64,000 nucleotides of DNA from Mycolicibacterium sp. GF69 (GTDB taxonomy: Bacteria; Actinomycetota; Actinomycetes; Mycobacteriales; Mycobacteriaceae), in assembly GCF_003284965.1 (NCBI RefSeq), contig NZ_QMEW01000004.1:1-64000 (forward strand). The letters run 5' to 3'. Shown piece by piece: positions 9,773 to 18,393 of the stretch (positions are counted from its first letter, which is position 1; every line of letters starts with the position of its first letter). Both the position numbers and the translations under genes were made by a program. Below the pieces are notes generated by a model. The model did no database searches, was not told the origin of the DNA, and worked only from the letters and a program-made list of their open reading frames with translations.

Positions 9773-10642
9773 TCAGTCCAGCAGGATCGACTTCACTGTG
9801 ACGGGGGTGGCCGGTGCGCCGTCGTCGCCGCCGCCGGCGACCCCGCCCGCGGCGATCTTGTCCAGCGTGGCCAGCCCGGTCTCGTCGATGGTGCCGAACA
9901 CCGTGTAGTTCGGCGGCAGCTTCGAGTCCTGGTACACGAGGAAGAACTGGCTGCCGTTGGTGTCCGGGCCGGCGTTGGCCATGGCCAGAGTGCCGCGCGG
10001 ATAGGTCACCGGCTCCATCAGTTTCGGGTCGTCGGGCTGGTACTGGTTGGTCGGATACTCGTTGGCGAACGAATAACCCGGGCCGCCGGTGCCCTCGCCG
10101 GTCGGGTCGCCGCACTGCAGCACCTTGAGCTGCTCGGCGGTGGTCAGCCGGTGGCACGGCGTGTTGTCGAAGTAGCCCTGCTGGGCGAGGCTGGCGAAGC
10201 TGTTGACCGTGCACGGCGCCTTGGCGTTGTCGAGCACCAGGCCGAGATTGCCCTGGTCGGTGGACATGCTGGCGCTGACCTCGGCGGGCTCGGTGGGTAC
10301 CTTGCCGGTTCGCGGTGGATTGACCTGCTTGCTGGCCTTCTCCGCCGACGCCGGGTACTGGCAGTTCTCACCGAGCCCGGCCGGTGCCGCGAACGGGGGC
10401 AACCCGCCCGGTGCACGCGGCGCGGCCGAGGTGGTGGGCGTCTCGGTGGCGGCCGCCGTCTGGGTTCCGGAGTCACGGTTGGTGACGACGAAGGTTGCGA
10501 CCACCGCAGCGACGACGAGCACACCCGCAACCGAGCCGATGATCAAGTACAACCGCCGCTTGCGTGCCTTTTCGGCGCGGCGCTCCAACTGCCGCTCGAG
10601 CTTGCGCTTTGCTGTGTCCCGCCGCTGTTCGTTGGTCGGCAC
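9773..10642 (-). CDS. ppiB: Cyclophilin-type peptidyl-prolyl isomerase with single membrane anchor (PpiB-like)
   Basis: 289 residues if started at GTG 10642, chosen because gaggag lies about 9 bases upstream and the extra upstream codons look random. Layout: a highly charged helix ([19 protein letters not shown]) at about 10-30, one membrane span at about 33-55, a Thr/Ala/Pro linker, then a cyclophilin domain with [20 protein letters not shown] and [16 protein letters not shown]. The single span should place the isomerase outside the cytoplasm. It corresponds in position to M. tuberculosis ppiB (Rv2582). It shares long identical stretches with the next gene, so the two are paralogues. Confidence 0.88.
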   Translation of the reverse strand: MPTNEQRRDTAKRKLERQLERRAEKARKRRLYLIIGSVAGVLVVAAVVATFVVTNRDSGTQTAAATETPTTSAAPRAPGGLPPFAAPAGLGENCQYPASAEKASKQVNPPRTGKVPTEPAEVSASMSTDQGNLGLVLDNAKAPCTVNSFASLAQQGYFDNTPCHRLTTAEQLKVLQCGDPTGEGTGGPGYSFANEYPTNQYQPDDPKLMEPVTYPRGTLAMANAGPDTNGSQFFLVYQDSKLPPNYTVFGTIDETGLATLDKIAAGGVAGGGDDGAPATPVTVKSILLD

Positions 10643-10745
10643 CGCCGGTGTCCTCCTCGTGTCGATCGATCGAGAACGAGTGTGCCAGGCATCGCTGAGC
10701 GTGGCGCTGGGACCCACGTCATCGCGGGATGGGAAACTGGAGGTC

Positions 10746-11432
10746 GTGTTCATCACCGGGTTTCCGGCCGGCATGTTGGCGTGCAACTGCTACGTGCTGG
10801 CCCCGCGGACCGGCGCCGACGCTGTCATCGTCGACCCCGGTCAGCGGGCGATGGGACCGCTGCGCCAGATCCTGGACGAGAACCACCTCACACCGGCGGC
10901 GGTGCTGCTCACCCATGGGCACATCGATCACATCTGGTCGGCCCAGAAGGTGGCCGACATGTACGGCTGCCCGGCCTACATCCATCCCGAGGACCGGTTC
11001 ATGTTGACCGACCCGATCAAGGACTTCGGGCGGGGTTTGATCGGGGGGCTGGCCAGCTCTGCGTTCGGCGCCCTGTTCCGCGAACCCAAGCAGGTCGTCG
11101 AACTCGACAGGGACGGAGACAAGGTCGAGTTGGGCGGTGTCACGGTCACCGTCGACCACACGCCGGGTCACACCCGCGGTTCGGTGGTGTTCCGCGTCGA
11201 CGCGGGCATCGGGGCGGGGCCCGGCGCGGTGGCATTCACCGGCGATACCCTATTCCGGCAGTCGGTGGGTCGGACGGACCTGCCGGGCGGCAGCGGCCGG
11301 GACCTGCTCGGCTCGATCGTCAACAAACTGTTGGTGCTCGACGACGACACCGTGGTACTACCGGGGCACGGCCCGAAGACCACGATCGGCGCCGAACGTC
11401 GCACCAACCCGTTCCTCGAAGGCTTGACCTAG
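10746..11432 (+). CDS. Glyoxalase II-like metallo-beta-lactamase-fold hydrolase
   Basis: 228 residues from GTG 10746. The metal-binding motif THGHIDH is at about 56-62, with further expected ligands in HTPGHT, FTGDTLF and LPGHGPKT, so the di-metal site looks complete. The family hydrolyses thioesters such as S-lactoylglutathione; mycobacteria lack glutathione, so a mycothiol or other thiol ester is more likely (inference). Position matches M. tuberculosis Rv2581c. It diverges from the cyclophilin pair and its stop overlaps the hisS start by one base, indicating one transcript with hisS. ggagg at 10739-10743 is too close to the start to be an ideal ribosome site. Confidence 0.85.
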   Translation: MFITGFPAGMLACNCYVLAPRTGADAVIVDPGQRAMGPLRQILDENHLTPAAVLLTHGHIDHIWSAQKVADMYGCPAYIHPEDRFMLTDPIKDFGRGLIGGLASSAFGALFREPKQVVELDRDGDKVELGGVTVTVDHTPGHTRGSVVFRVDAGIGAGPGAVAFTGDTLFRQSVGRTDLPGGSGRDLLGSIVNKLLVLDDDTVVLPGHGPKTTIGAERRTNPFLEGLT

Positions 11433-12703
11433 TGAGCTCCAGTGATTTCCAAGCGCCCAAGGGCGTGCCCGATTACCTGCCGCCCGACTCGGCGCAGTTC
11501 GTCGGTGTCCGCGACGGTCTGCTCGACACCGCCCGGCGGGCCGGTTACGGCGACATCGAACTGCCCATCTTCGAGGACACCGCACTGTTCGCCCGCGGTG
11601 TCGGCGAGTCCACCGATGTGGTGTCCAAGGAGATGTACACCTTCGCCGACCGCGGTGACCGGTCGGTCACCCTGCGACCGGAGGGCACCGCGGGCGTGAT
11701 GCGCGCCGTGATCGAGCACGGTCTGGATCGCGGGCCGCTGCCGGTCAAGCTGTGCTACGCCGGGCCGTTCTTCCGCTACGAACGCCCGCAGGCCGGCCGT
11801 TACCGCCAGCTGCAGCAGGTGGGGGTGGAGGCCATCGGGGTCGACGATCCCGCGCTGGACGCCGAGGTGATCGCGATCGCCGATGCCGGTTTCCGGTCGC
11901 TGGGACTGGACGGTTTCCGGCTGGAGATCACCTCGCTGGGTGACGACAGCTGCCGCCCGCAGTACCGGGAACTGTTGCAGGAGTTCCTGTTCAAGCTCGA
12001 CCTCGACGACGAGACACGACGCCGTGCGGAGATCAACCCGCTGCGGGTGCTCGACGACAAGCGTCCCGCGGTGCGCGAGATGACCGCCGATGCGCCCGTG
12101 ATGTTGGACCATCTCTCCGATGTCGCCAAGCAGCACTTCGACAGTGTGCTGGCGCATCTCGACGCGCTGGAGGTGCCGTATGTCATCAACCCGCGCATGG
12201 TGCGCGGGCTGGACTATTACACCAAGACGACGTTCGAGTTCGTGCATGACGGCCTCGGTGCGCAATCGGGTATCGGAGGCGGCGGGCGCTACGACGGACT
12301 GATGGCTCAGCTTGGTGGAAAAGACCTGTCCGGCATCGGATTCGGGCTGGGTGTCGACCGCACGATGTTGGCGTTGAAGGCCGAGGGGAAGACGGTCGGC
12401 GGGACGGCGCGGGTCGACGTGTTCGGTGTACCGCTCGGGGAGCAGGCCAAGCTGACGCTGGCAGTGCTGGGCGCGCGATTGCGGTCGGCGGGCGTACGGG
12501 TCGACTTCGCCTACGGCAACCGGGGAATCAAGGGGGCGATGCGCGCCGCGGACCGGTCGGGGGCATCACTGGCGCTGGTGGCCGGTGACCGCGACATCGA
12601 GGCGGGCACCGTAGGGGTGAAGAGTCTCGCGACCGGCGAACAGACGGACGTCGCCGTCGACGCCGTGCTGACCGAAGTACTCGCTCGTCTCAACCGCGCC
12701 TGA
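11432..12703 (+). CDS. hisS: Histidyl-tRNA synthetase
   Basis: 423 residues from GTG 11432 (taGTG overlap with the preceding stop). It charges tRNA-His with histidine. Class II synthetase features: N-terminal [13 protein letters not shown], motif 2 [19 protein letters not shown] near residue 113, the histidine-specific signature [11 protein letters not shown], and motif 3 [10 protein letters not shown] near 305. The last 95 residues form the anticodon-binding domain. Length is normal for bacterial HisRS. Coupling to the glyoxalase-like gene is the standard order in mycobacteria. Confidence 0.97.
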   Translation: MSSSDFQAPKGVPDYLPPDSAQFVGVRDGLLDTARRAGYGDIELPIFEDTALFARGVGESTDVVSKEMYTFADRGDRSVTLRPEGTAGVMRAVIEHGLDRGPLPVKLCYAGPFFRYERPQAGRYRQLQQVGVEAIGVDDPALDAEVIAIADAGFRSLGLDGFRLEITSLGDDSCRPQYRELLQEFLFKLDLDDETRRRAEINPLRVLDDKRPAVREMTADAPVMLDHLSDVAKQHFDSVLAHLDALEVPYVINPRMVRGLDYYTKTTFEFVHDGLGAQSGIGGGGRYDGLMAQLGGKDLSGIGFGLGVDRTMLALKAEGKTVGGTARVDVFGVPLGEQAKLTLAVLGARLRSAGVRVDFAYGNRGIKGAMRAADRSGASLALVAGDRDIEAGTVGVKSLATGEQTDVAVDAVLTEVLARLNRA

Positions 12704-12713
12704 CACTTCTGGG

Positions 12714-13244
12714 TCACGCAGTACCGCGGGCGACCGTGTTGAGCAATTCGTCGACGTGTCCGACCCCGCCGTCGAACGGATTTCCGCGCTTGAGCGTCCT
12801 CGACCCGCCGGGTGTGACAGCGACGAGTTTCGGTGAGCTGGAACCGATTTGGAACTTGCGCGCAAAGCGCACCTGGTCCAACTGGACCAACGCGCCGCCG
12901 CGGTAGCTGAACAGTCCGAGCTTGCGATCGAGTACCGCAGCGGGGCGGCACTCGTGCAGCGGTCGGCTTCGGTACCGGCGGATTCTTCGCACGACGAGGT
13001 ACGTCGCCACCGCCAGCGCTACACCGACGGCCACGAATACGGCGCCCAACGCCTGCGACGGGACGCCGCCGATCAGCGCGACCATCCCGAACCCGACCAC
13101 GACGAGCGTCAGGACGCCCAGGACGAACGCGAGCACAGTCAGCGGTCCCGTGCCGCGGTCCACGACCAGCACCCGCCGGCCGTCGTCCGTGACGACAAGC
13201 CCGCCGGTGTCGGCGAGTACGCGCGGCTCCGATGCTGTATCCAC
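12714..13244 (-). CDS. Two-span membrane protein of unknown function
   Basis: 176 residues from GTG 13244 (VDTASEPRVL); an upstream ATG at 13319 would add a non-conserved Arg/Pro-rich segment. Two adjacent membrane spans lie at about 33-57 and 61-82, then a basic loop (RRIRRYRSR) and a soluble C-terminal domain with beta-rich text (LDRKLGLFSYRGGALVQLDQ). I do not recognise a characterised family; the layout resembles small bacterial PH-like membrane proteins with a C-terminal soluble domain. It converges on hisS with a 10-base gap. Confidence 0.65.
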   Translation of the reverse strand: MDTASEPRVLADTGGLVVTDDGRRVLVVDRGTGPLTVLAFVLGVLTLVVVGFGMVALIGGVPSQALGAVFVAVGVALAVATYLVVRRIRRYRSRPLHECRPAAVLDRKLGLFSYRGGALVQLDQVRFARKFQIGSSSPKLVAVTPGGSRTLKRGNPFDGGVGHVDELLNTVARGTA

Positions 13245-13362
13245 GGGTGCACTGTGCCATCTCGGCGACCGCCAGGGTGCGCGAACTGCTGGAAAACGCG
13301 GTGTGTCGAGTGCGAACACGCACCCTGGCGAACGGTGTCCGGCGGTGGATGTAACGCTTTGG

Positions 13363-13376
13363 TACCGTCCCGCGAT
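13363..13376 (+). promoter_or_regulatory. Leaderless-type promoter for the MmpS-like gene
   Basis: TACCGT at 13363-13368 is followed by 8 bases and GTG 13377. This favours GTG 13377 over the internal ATG 13386; an ATG at 13375 is immediately followed by TGA and cannot be the start. Confidence 0.5.
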
Positions 13377-13808
13377 GTGACGAACATGCGAACAGCTACA
13401 GCCAAAATCGGGGCGGCGTTCATGCTGGCAGCAGCGTCAGTCGGGGTGAGCCATGCAACGGCGGGTGCTCAGTCGGAGGATGGCCAGTTGGTCCGGTACA
13501 CGCTGACGTCGGCGACCGCCGCCGACTTCCAACTCAACTATCTGACGGCGCAGCCTCCGAGCAAGGAGGCCTACAACGCCGACGCCTACGCCTACCTGAA
13601 AAAGGAACAAGTGGTCCTGCAGCCGGGTGTGCCCTGGGTGTTCGAGACCAGAATGGAAGACCCGCAGTGGGCGATCCTCACCGCGAGCACCGGCGTGCAC
13701 GCCATGCAGGCGTCGCCGAACCCGCACTGCGAGATCGCGATCGACGGTCAGGTGGCGGTGCAGCAGGACGGCACCTACACGGTGCAGTGCCAGCTGAGCC
13801 AGTGGTGA
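13377..13808 (+). CDS. Secreted protein resembling the MmpS extracytoplasmic domain
   Basis: 143 residues from GTG 13377 (140 from ATG 13386). A Sec signal is visible (hydrophobic run around KIGAAFMLAAASVGVSHATAGA, likely cut after an AxA motif). The mature domain follows the beta-rich pattern of MmpS accessory proteins: LVRYTLTSATAADFQLNYLT, an internal VVLQPGVPWVFETRM equivalent to the MmpS LPW segment, and a closing CEIAIDGQVAVQ...YTVQC with two cysteines. Unlike true MmpS proteins it has no adjacent mmpL gene. Position suggests the M. tuberculosis Rv2576c neighbourhood. Function unknown; a periplasmic lipid- or siderophore-export adaptor role would be inference. Confidence 0.7.
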   Translation: MTNMRTATAKIGAAFMLAAASVGVSHATAGAQSEDGQLVRYTLTSATAADFQLNYLTAQPPSKEAYNADAYAYLKKEQVVLQPGVPWVFETRMEDPQWAILTASTGVHAMQASPNPHCEIAIDGQVAVQQDGTYTVQCQLSQW

Positions 13809-13835
13809 TCTGACCGCCCCACCGGCGACCGGCAC

Positions 13836-16013
13836 TCAGTCGGTCACGCTTTCCAGTGCAGACAGTCCGCTCAGCGCGGGCGGCAACGGTGCGCTGTGCA
13901 ACACGCCGAGTCGCTGAGTGGCTCGGGTGAGCGCGACATAAAGATCGGCGGCGCCGCGAGGACCGTCGGCGAGAATTCGGTCCGGCTCCACGACGAGCAC
14001 CGCGTCGAACTCCAAACCCTTGGTCTCCGACGGTGACACCGTTCCCGGGATGCCCGGGGGACCGATGACGACACTGGTGCCCTCGCGGCCGGCTTCGCGG
14101 TCGCGGAACTCGTCGATGGCGGTGGGTATTTCGTCGTCGTCCACCCGCCGCGCCCAGGGCCGCACCCCGCAGGCGCGCACCGATTCGGGCGGTTGCGCGC
14201 CCGGAGCGAACTCGGCGAGCAGGGCTGCGGCGAACGCCATGATCTCGGTCGGCGTGCGGTAGTTCACCGACAGCGGCCGGTAGGCCCACCGGCCGGCCAC
14301 GTACGGATCGAGCATCGCCCCCCACGACGTCGCCCCGGCCGCCGAGCGGCGCTGCGCCAGATCGCCGACCACGGTGAAGGACTTGCTCGGGCAGCGCCGC
14401 ATCAGCACCCGCCAATCCATCTCGGATAGCTCCTGCGCCTCGTCGACGACGACGTGACGGTATGTCCAGTCACGGTCTGCGGCAGCGCGTTCGGCCAGAT
14501 CCCGGGAATCGCGTTCGATGAACCGCTCGGCGAGATCTTCGGCGCCGATCAGGTCGGTGGCGAGCAGATGATCCTCGTCGGCCATCAGGTCCTCGCGGGC
14601 CACCATCAGGTCCAGCACGCCGGCGGCGTAGGCGGCCTCCTCCTGCCGCTCCCTCTCGGCGGCGGCGTCGGGTTTGATACCGCCGAGCATGTCGACCAAT
14701 TCGTCGAGCAACGGCACATCCGATACCGTCCACGCATCCCCTTGCGCACGCAGCAGCGACTCGTCGGCGCCTGCGGCGCTGAGTCGTTCACGGGACTCGT
14801 AAAGCTCGGCCAACAGGGTTTCCGGCGTCAGCTCGGGCCAGAGTCGGTCGAGCGCGGTGTTGAACCCGTCGTGGTCACCGAGTTCGTCGAGCAGTTCTGC
14901 GCGCAGGTGCTCCCACGCCTGTTTGTCGTCGCGCGTCAGCCAGCCCTTGCCGATCCGGCTGATCGCACGCTCGGTGAGCACCCACGTGACGACGTCGACG
15001 AACACCGCGCGGGCGTCGTTGTGCGGCAGACCGCTGTCGCGGGCTTCCTGTATCGCCCACTCGGCGGTCTCGGAGTCGATCCGCACCGTGACGTCGGCCA
15101 GCTTGATGGGCAGCGCCTGCTCGGGGACACGTTGCCGGTCGGCGATCGCCGCGGCCAGCACGTCGAGCATTTTCATCGAGCCCTTCGCCCGCGCTGCGTC
15201 GGGGTTGTCCTCGGTGGTGACCCGCAGGCCCGGAACGAGGTCTCCGGTCGTCATGAAGACGACGTTCGTCTCGCCGAGCGAGGGCAGCACTCGCCCGATG
15301 TGCCGCAGGAAAGCCGGATTCGGCCCGATGACCAGCACGCCGTGACGGGCCATCCGCTCCCGCTGGGTGTAGAGCAGGTAGGCGACCCGGTGGAGTGCGA
15401 CCACGGTCTTGCCCGTACCTGGGCCGCCCTCGATGACCAGCACGCCCGGATGATCGAGGCGGATGATCTCGTCCTGTTCGGCCTGGATGGTCGCGACGAT
15501 GTCGCGGATACCTTCACCGCGTGGTGCGTTGACGGCGGCCAGCAGCGCTGCGTCGCCCTGTGCGCCTTCGGTGGGCCTGCCGAGGGTCTCGTCGGTGAAG
15601 TCGGTGATACGTCTGCCCAGAGAGTGGAACTGGCGGCGCCGACGCATACCTTCGGGGCGGGCCGCGGTTGCGACGTAGAAGGGCCGTGCCGCGGGGGCGC
15701 GCCAGTCGAGCAGCAGCGGCTCGTACTCGTCGGCCTCGTCGAGCAAACCGATCCGGCCGATGTAGACGCGTTCCCCGGCGACGCTGTCGAGTCGGCCGAA
15801 GCACAGCCCGTGGTCGGCGACGTTGAGTCGGTTCATCCGGTTAGCCACCGCTCGCACCTGGGCGTCCCGCTCGACGAGGGACTCACCGTCACCGCGCAGC
15901 GCCGCGTCGTAGTGCTTGCGCACCCTGGTGCGCTCGGCGTCGAGCCGCGCGTACAGATCGTCGATGTAGCGCTGCTCGGATTCCAGTTCCTCGGCGTAGC
16001 CCTCGGTCGGCAC
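13836..16013 (-). CDS. helD: HelD-type RNA polymerase-associated ATPase/helicase-like protein
   Basis: 725 residues from GTG 16013. The N-terminus is a charged antiparallel coiled coil (about 1-60), as in HelD proteins that insert into RNA polymerase channels. A split UvrD-like ATPase follows: Walker A IEGGPGTGKTVVALHR near 192-206, Walker B VVVDEAQELSEMDWRVLMRR near 526, the GDLAQRRS motif III, and late motifs ETKGLEFDAVLVVEPD and LYVALTRATQRLGVLH. Known HelD/HelR proteins of Bacillus, M. smegmatis and M. abscessus release stalled RNA polymerase and can counter rifampicin. It is transcribed divergently from the radical-SAM gene across a perfect SOS box. A DNA-repair helicase of the same superfamily is the main alternative. 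Confidence 0.85.
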   Translation of the reverse strand: MPTEGYAEELESEQRYIDDLYARLDAERTRVRKHYDAALRGDGESLVERDAQVRAVANRMNRLNVADHGLCFGRLDSVAGERVYIGRIGLLDEADEYEPLLLDWRAPAARPFYVATAARPEGMRRRRQFHSLGRRITDFTDETLGRPTEGAQGDAALLAAVNAPRGEGIRDIVATIQAEQDEIIRLDHPGVLVIEGGPGTGKTVVALHRVAYLLYTQRERMARHGVLVIGPNPAFLRHIGRVLPSLGETNVVFMTTGDLVPGLRVTTEDNPDAARAKGSMKMLDVLAAAIADRQRVPEQALPIKLADVTVRIDSETAEWAIQEARDSGLPHNDARAVFVDVVTWVLTERAISRIGKGWLTRDDKQAWEHLRAELLDELGDHDGFNTALDRLWPELTPETLLAELYESRERLSAAGADESLLRAQGDAWTVSDVPLLDELVDMLGGIKPDAAAERERQEEAAYAAGVLDLMVAREDLMADEDHLLATDLIGAEDLAERFIERDSRDLAERAAADRDWTYRHVVVDEAQELSEMDWRVLMRRCPSKSFTVVGDLAQRRSAAGATSWGAMLDPYVAGRWAYRPLSVNYRTPTEIMAFAAALLAEFAPGAQPPESVRACGVRPWARRVDDDEIPTAIDEFRDREAGREGTSVVIGPPGIPGTVSPSETKGLEFDAVLVVEPDRILADGPRGAADLYVALTRATQRLGVLHSAPLPPALSGLSALESVTD

Positions 16014-16067
16014 ACCGCCCCTCTCTCTCGGGTCACCGCAGGCTCGCGCGTCGACCTTGACATCGCA

Positions 16068-16083
16068 TCGAACGTGAGTTCGA
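16068..16083. promoter_or_regulatory. Perfect LexA (SOS) box between helD and the radical-SAM gene
   Basis: TCGAACGTGAGTTCGA matches the mycobacterial LexA consensus TCGAAC-N4-GTTCGA at every fixed position. It lies 10 bases before the radical-SAM ATG at 16093 and 55 bases before the helD start. A TACACT element on the minus strand (16088-16093) would start helD transcripts inside the box, and TCGAAT at 16080-16085 sits at leaderless distance from ATG 16093, so LexA could block both directions. Confidence 0.85.
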
Positions 16084-16092
16084 ATCGAGTGT

Positions 16093-17109
16093 ATGCGATG
16101 GGATGGTCAGGGTGTCGGCGTCGACGACGGCGCGCTGCCAGGCCTGCAGCGTATCGGTTTCGTGCGCAGCGTGCGGACGCCGCAGTTCGAGGGCATCACG
16201 TTCCACGAGGTGCTGTGCAAGTCGGCGCTCAACAGGGTGCCGAATGCGTCGATGCTGCCGTTCCGGTTCACCGTCAACGGCTACCGCGGATGCTCGCACG
16301 CCTGCCGTTACTGTTTCGCCCGGCCGACGCACGAGTATCTCGATCTGGACTGCGGCCGCGACTTCGACAGCCAGGTCGTGGTCAAGACCAACGTCGCCGA
16401 GGTACTGCGTCGCGAACTGGCGCGGCGGTCGTGGCAACGCGAAACGGTGGCGCTGGGCACCAACACCGATCCGTACCAGCGCGCCGAGGGCCGTTACGCG
16501 CTGATGCCCGGGATCATCTCGGCGCTGACCGACTCCAGCACGCCGTTTTCCATCCTCACCAAGGGCACGCTGCTGCGTCGCGATCTGCCGCTGCTGGGCG
16601 AGGCGGCCCGGCGAGTCGACGTCAGCGTCGCGGTGTCGCTGGCGGTGGGCGATCCCGCTCTGCACCGGGAAGTCGAACCGGGCACCCCGTCGCCGCAGGC
16701 CCGCCTCGGGTTGATCGCCGCGATCCGCGACGCCGGGCTGGACTGTCACGTGATGGTGGCTCCGGTGCTGCCGCACCTGACCGACTCGGTCGAGCATCTC
16801 GATGCGCTGCTCGCCCAGATCGCGGCGGCGGGGGCCACCGGCGTCACCGTGTTCGCACTACACCTGCGCGGTTCCACGCGCGGCTGGTTCATGAACTGGC
16901 TGGCGGCTGCACAGCCCGCGCTGGTGCCGAAGTACCGCGAGCTGTACCGCCGCGGCGCCTATCTACCGCACGACTACCGGAAGATGTTGCACGACAGGGT
17001 CGCACCGCTGATCGCCAAACACGGGCTGACGCCGGACCGCCGATCGTTCCGCGCGGCGCACACACCTGTCGCTGCGCGAGCCGAAGAGCTGCAACCGACG
17101 CTGTTCTAG
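16093..17109 (+). CDS. Radical-SAM protein of the Rv2578c / spore-photoproduct-lyase-like group
   Basis: 338 residues from ATG 16093. It carries the radical-SAM cysteine motif in GCSHACRYCFARPTHEYLD (CxxxCxxC near residues 67-74), which binds a 4Fe-4S cluster for S-adenosylmethionine cleavage. Other segments include ALGTNTDPYQRAEGRYALM and SILTKGTLLRRDL, typical of SplB-like proteins often annotated as Rv2578c family or DNA repair photolyase. The true substrate is unknown; the perfect SOS box directly upstream points to a DNA-damage role. The C-terminal 30 residues are a variable extension. Confidence 0.87.
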   Translation: MRWDGQGVGVDDGALPGLQRIGFVRSVRTPQFEGITFHEVLCKSALNRVPNASMLPFRFTVNGYRGCSHACRYCFARPTHEYLDLDCGRDFDSQVVVKTNVAEVLRRELARRSWQRETVALGTNTDPYQRAEGRYALMPGIISALTDSSTPFSILTKGTLLRRDLPLLGEAARRVDVSVAVSLAVGDPALHREVEPGTPSPQARLGLIAAIRDAGLDCHVMVAPVLPHLTDSVEHLDALLAQIAAAGATGVTVFALHLRGSTRGWFMNWLAAAQPALVPKYRELYRRGAYLPHDYRKMLHDRVAPLIAKHGLTPDRRSFRAAHTPVAARAEELQPTLF

Positions 17110-17124
17110 CTCGCGCGGAAGGCG

Positions 17125-18393
17125 TCAGCCCCGGTTGCGCTTGACCTCTTTGAACGGCACATCGCGGTCGGCGGCGGGTTCGCGGGGGAAGCCCAGCACC
17201 CGCTCGCCGATGATGTTGCGCGCGATCTCGGTGGTCCCGCCGCCCAGCGCCGCGGCCTGCCGCGACAGGTACCGCTCCCCGTAGCGGATCAGGTCGCCGT
17301 CGACGTCGACGACGCCCGCGCTGCCGGTGATGGCCAGCGCGGTGTCGAACTCCAGGTGGTGGATGTCGGCGTGGGCGATGCGGATGATCGAACCCGCCGC
17401 CGGCGGAAGCGAACCGTCGAGCACCCCGTGGTACACGTGGTCGATCAATTGCTCACGGACCGCCCGGTGCACCAGAGCGCGCCCCGCCATCTCGCGCAGG
17501 CGTTCGCTGTCCGGCTGCCCAATACGCTCCAGCAGCGCGACGTAATCGATCGGCACATCGGACTTACCTTCGGCGCCAATGCCGCTCGCGAACTCCGAGC
17601 CTCCGCCGACTGCCCGCCGTTCGTGGTAGAGCTGACGAGACGCCACATGCCAGCCCTGGTTGACCTCACCGACCACCGCGTCGTCGCCGAGCTCAAGATT
17701 GTCGAAGAACTCCTCGCAGAACTCGACCGACCCGTTGACCTGCTTGATGCGCCGCAGCGTGATGCCCGGACTGTCGATCGGCACGAGGAACATCGTCAGC
17801 CCCTCATGCTTGGGCACATCCCAGTTGGTGCGCGCCAGCATCAACCCGTAGTCGGCGGCAAAAGCGCTTGTGCTCCAAGTCTTTGCGCCGTTGATAACCC
17901 ACTTGTCGCCCTTGCGGTCCGCGCGGGTGATCACCCCGGCGAGATCGGAGCCGCCGCTGGGTTCCGACAGCAACTGCACCAGCACCTCTTCGCCGCGCAG
18001 GGCCGCGGAGATGTGCCGGCGCTTCTGCTCCTCGCTGCCGGTGTCGAGGATGGTTGCCGCGCAGATGGTGAACGTCGGGGTGTTGAGGATGACCGGCAGT
18101 TCGTAGCAACGCGAGACGTTGTCGAACGCCTTCTGATAGGCGATCGGCAGGCCGAGACCGCCGTACTCCTGCGGGAAGCAGATCCCGGCGAAACCGCCGT
18201 CGTACAGCTTCTTTTGAAGTTCGCGGGCCCGCTGCCAGGGTTCTTCCTCACCGCGATCGTGTTCCGGGGGATTGTTCGGATCGATCGGTGGCATGTTCTG
18301 CGCCAGCCACGTCCGGGCGCGGGCGGCGAACTCCTCGACCGACTCCTCGGTAGTGCTCGGTCCCAGGGTCGATGTCGTTGTCGTGTCGGTCAC
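17125..18393 (-). CDS. Acyl-CoA dehydrogenase, large (probably catalytic) subunit
   Basis: 422 residues from GTG 18393, overlapping the TGA of the upstream dehydrogenase by 4 bases; ggagca precedes it. It oxidises an acyl-CoA at C2-C3 with FAD. Visible: N-terminal helical domain with GFAGICFPQEYGGLGLP, the beta-domain LLSEPSGGSDLAGVITRA and KWVINGAKTWSTSA, and the C-terminal GGGTTEIARNIIGERVLGFP. The Glu of the YEGT motif used by medium-chain enzymes is absent (LGGGTTE), whereas QLYHERRAVGG near residue 254 supplies a Glu where isovaleryl-type and mycobacterial FadE26/FadE29-like enzymes keep their base. With the next gene it probably forms a heteromeric enzyme as in steroid side-chain or branched acyl degradation. 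Confidence 0.88.
   Translation of the reverse strand: MTDTTTTSTLGPSTTEESVEEFAARARTWLAQNMPPIDPNNPPEHDRGEEEPWQRARELQKKLYDGGFAGICFPQEYGGLGLPIAYQKAFDNVSRCYELPVILNTPTFTICAATILDTGSEEQKRRHISAALRGEEVLVQLLSEPSGGSDLAGVITRADRKGDKWVINGAKTWSTSAFAADYGLMLARTNWDVPKHEGLTMFLVPIDSPGITLRRIKQVNGSVEFCEEFFDNLELGDDAVVGEVNQGWHVASRQLYHERRAVGGGSEFASGIGAEGKSDVPIDYVALLERIGQPDSERLREMAGRALVHRAVREQLIDHVYHGVLDGSLPPAAGSIIRIAHADIHHLEFDTALAITGSAGVVDVDGDLIRYGERYLSRQAAALGGGTTEIARNIIGERVLGFPREPAADRDVPFKEVKRNRG

Noticed and set aside
8785..10642. Possibility that the two cyclophilin frames are one gene broken by a frameshift
   Set aside because: Each has its own start, anchor and complete isomerase domain, and they are separated by a stop and a new GTG; paralogous duplication fits better.
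14454..17144. 896-codon plus-strand frame opposite helD and across the radical-SAM gene
   Set aside because: The minus-strand HelD motifs and the plus-strand radical-SAM motifs in another frame explain the coding signal.
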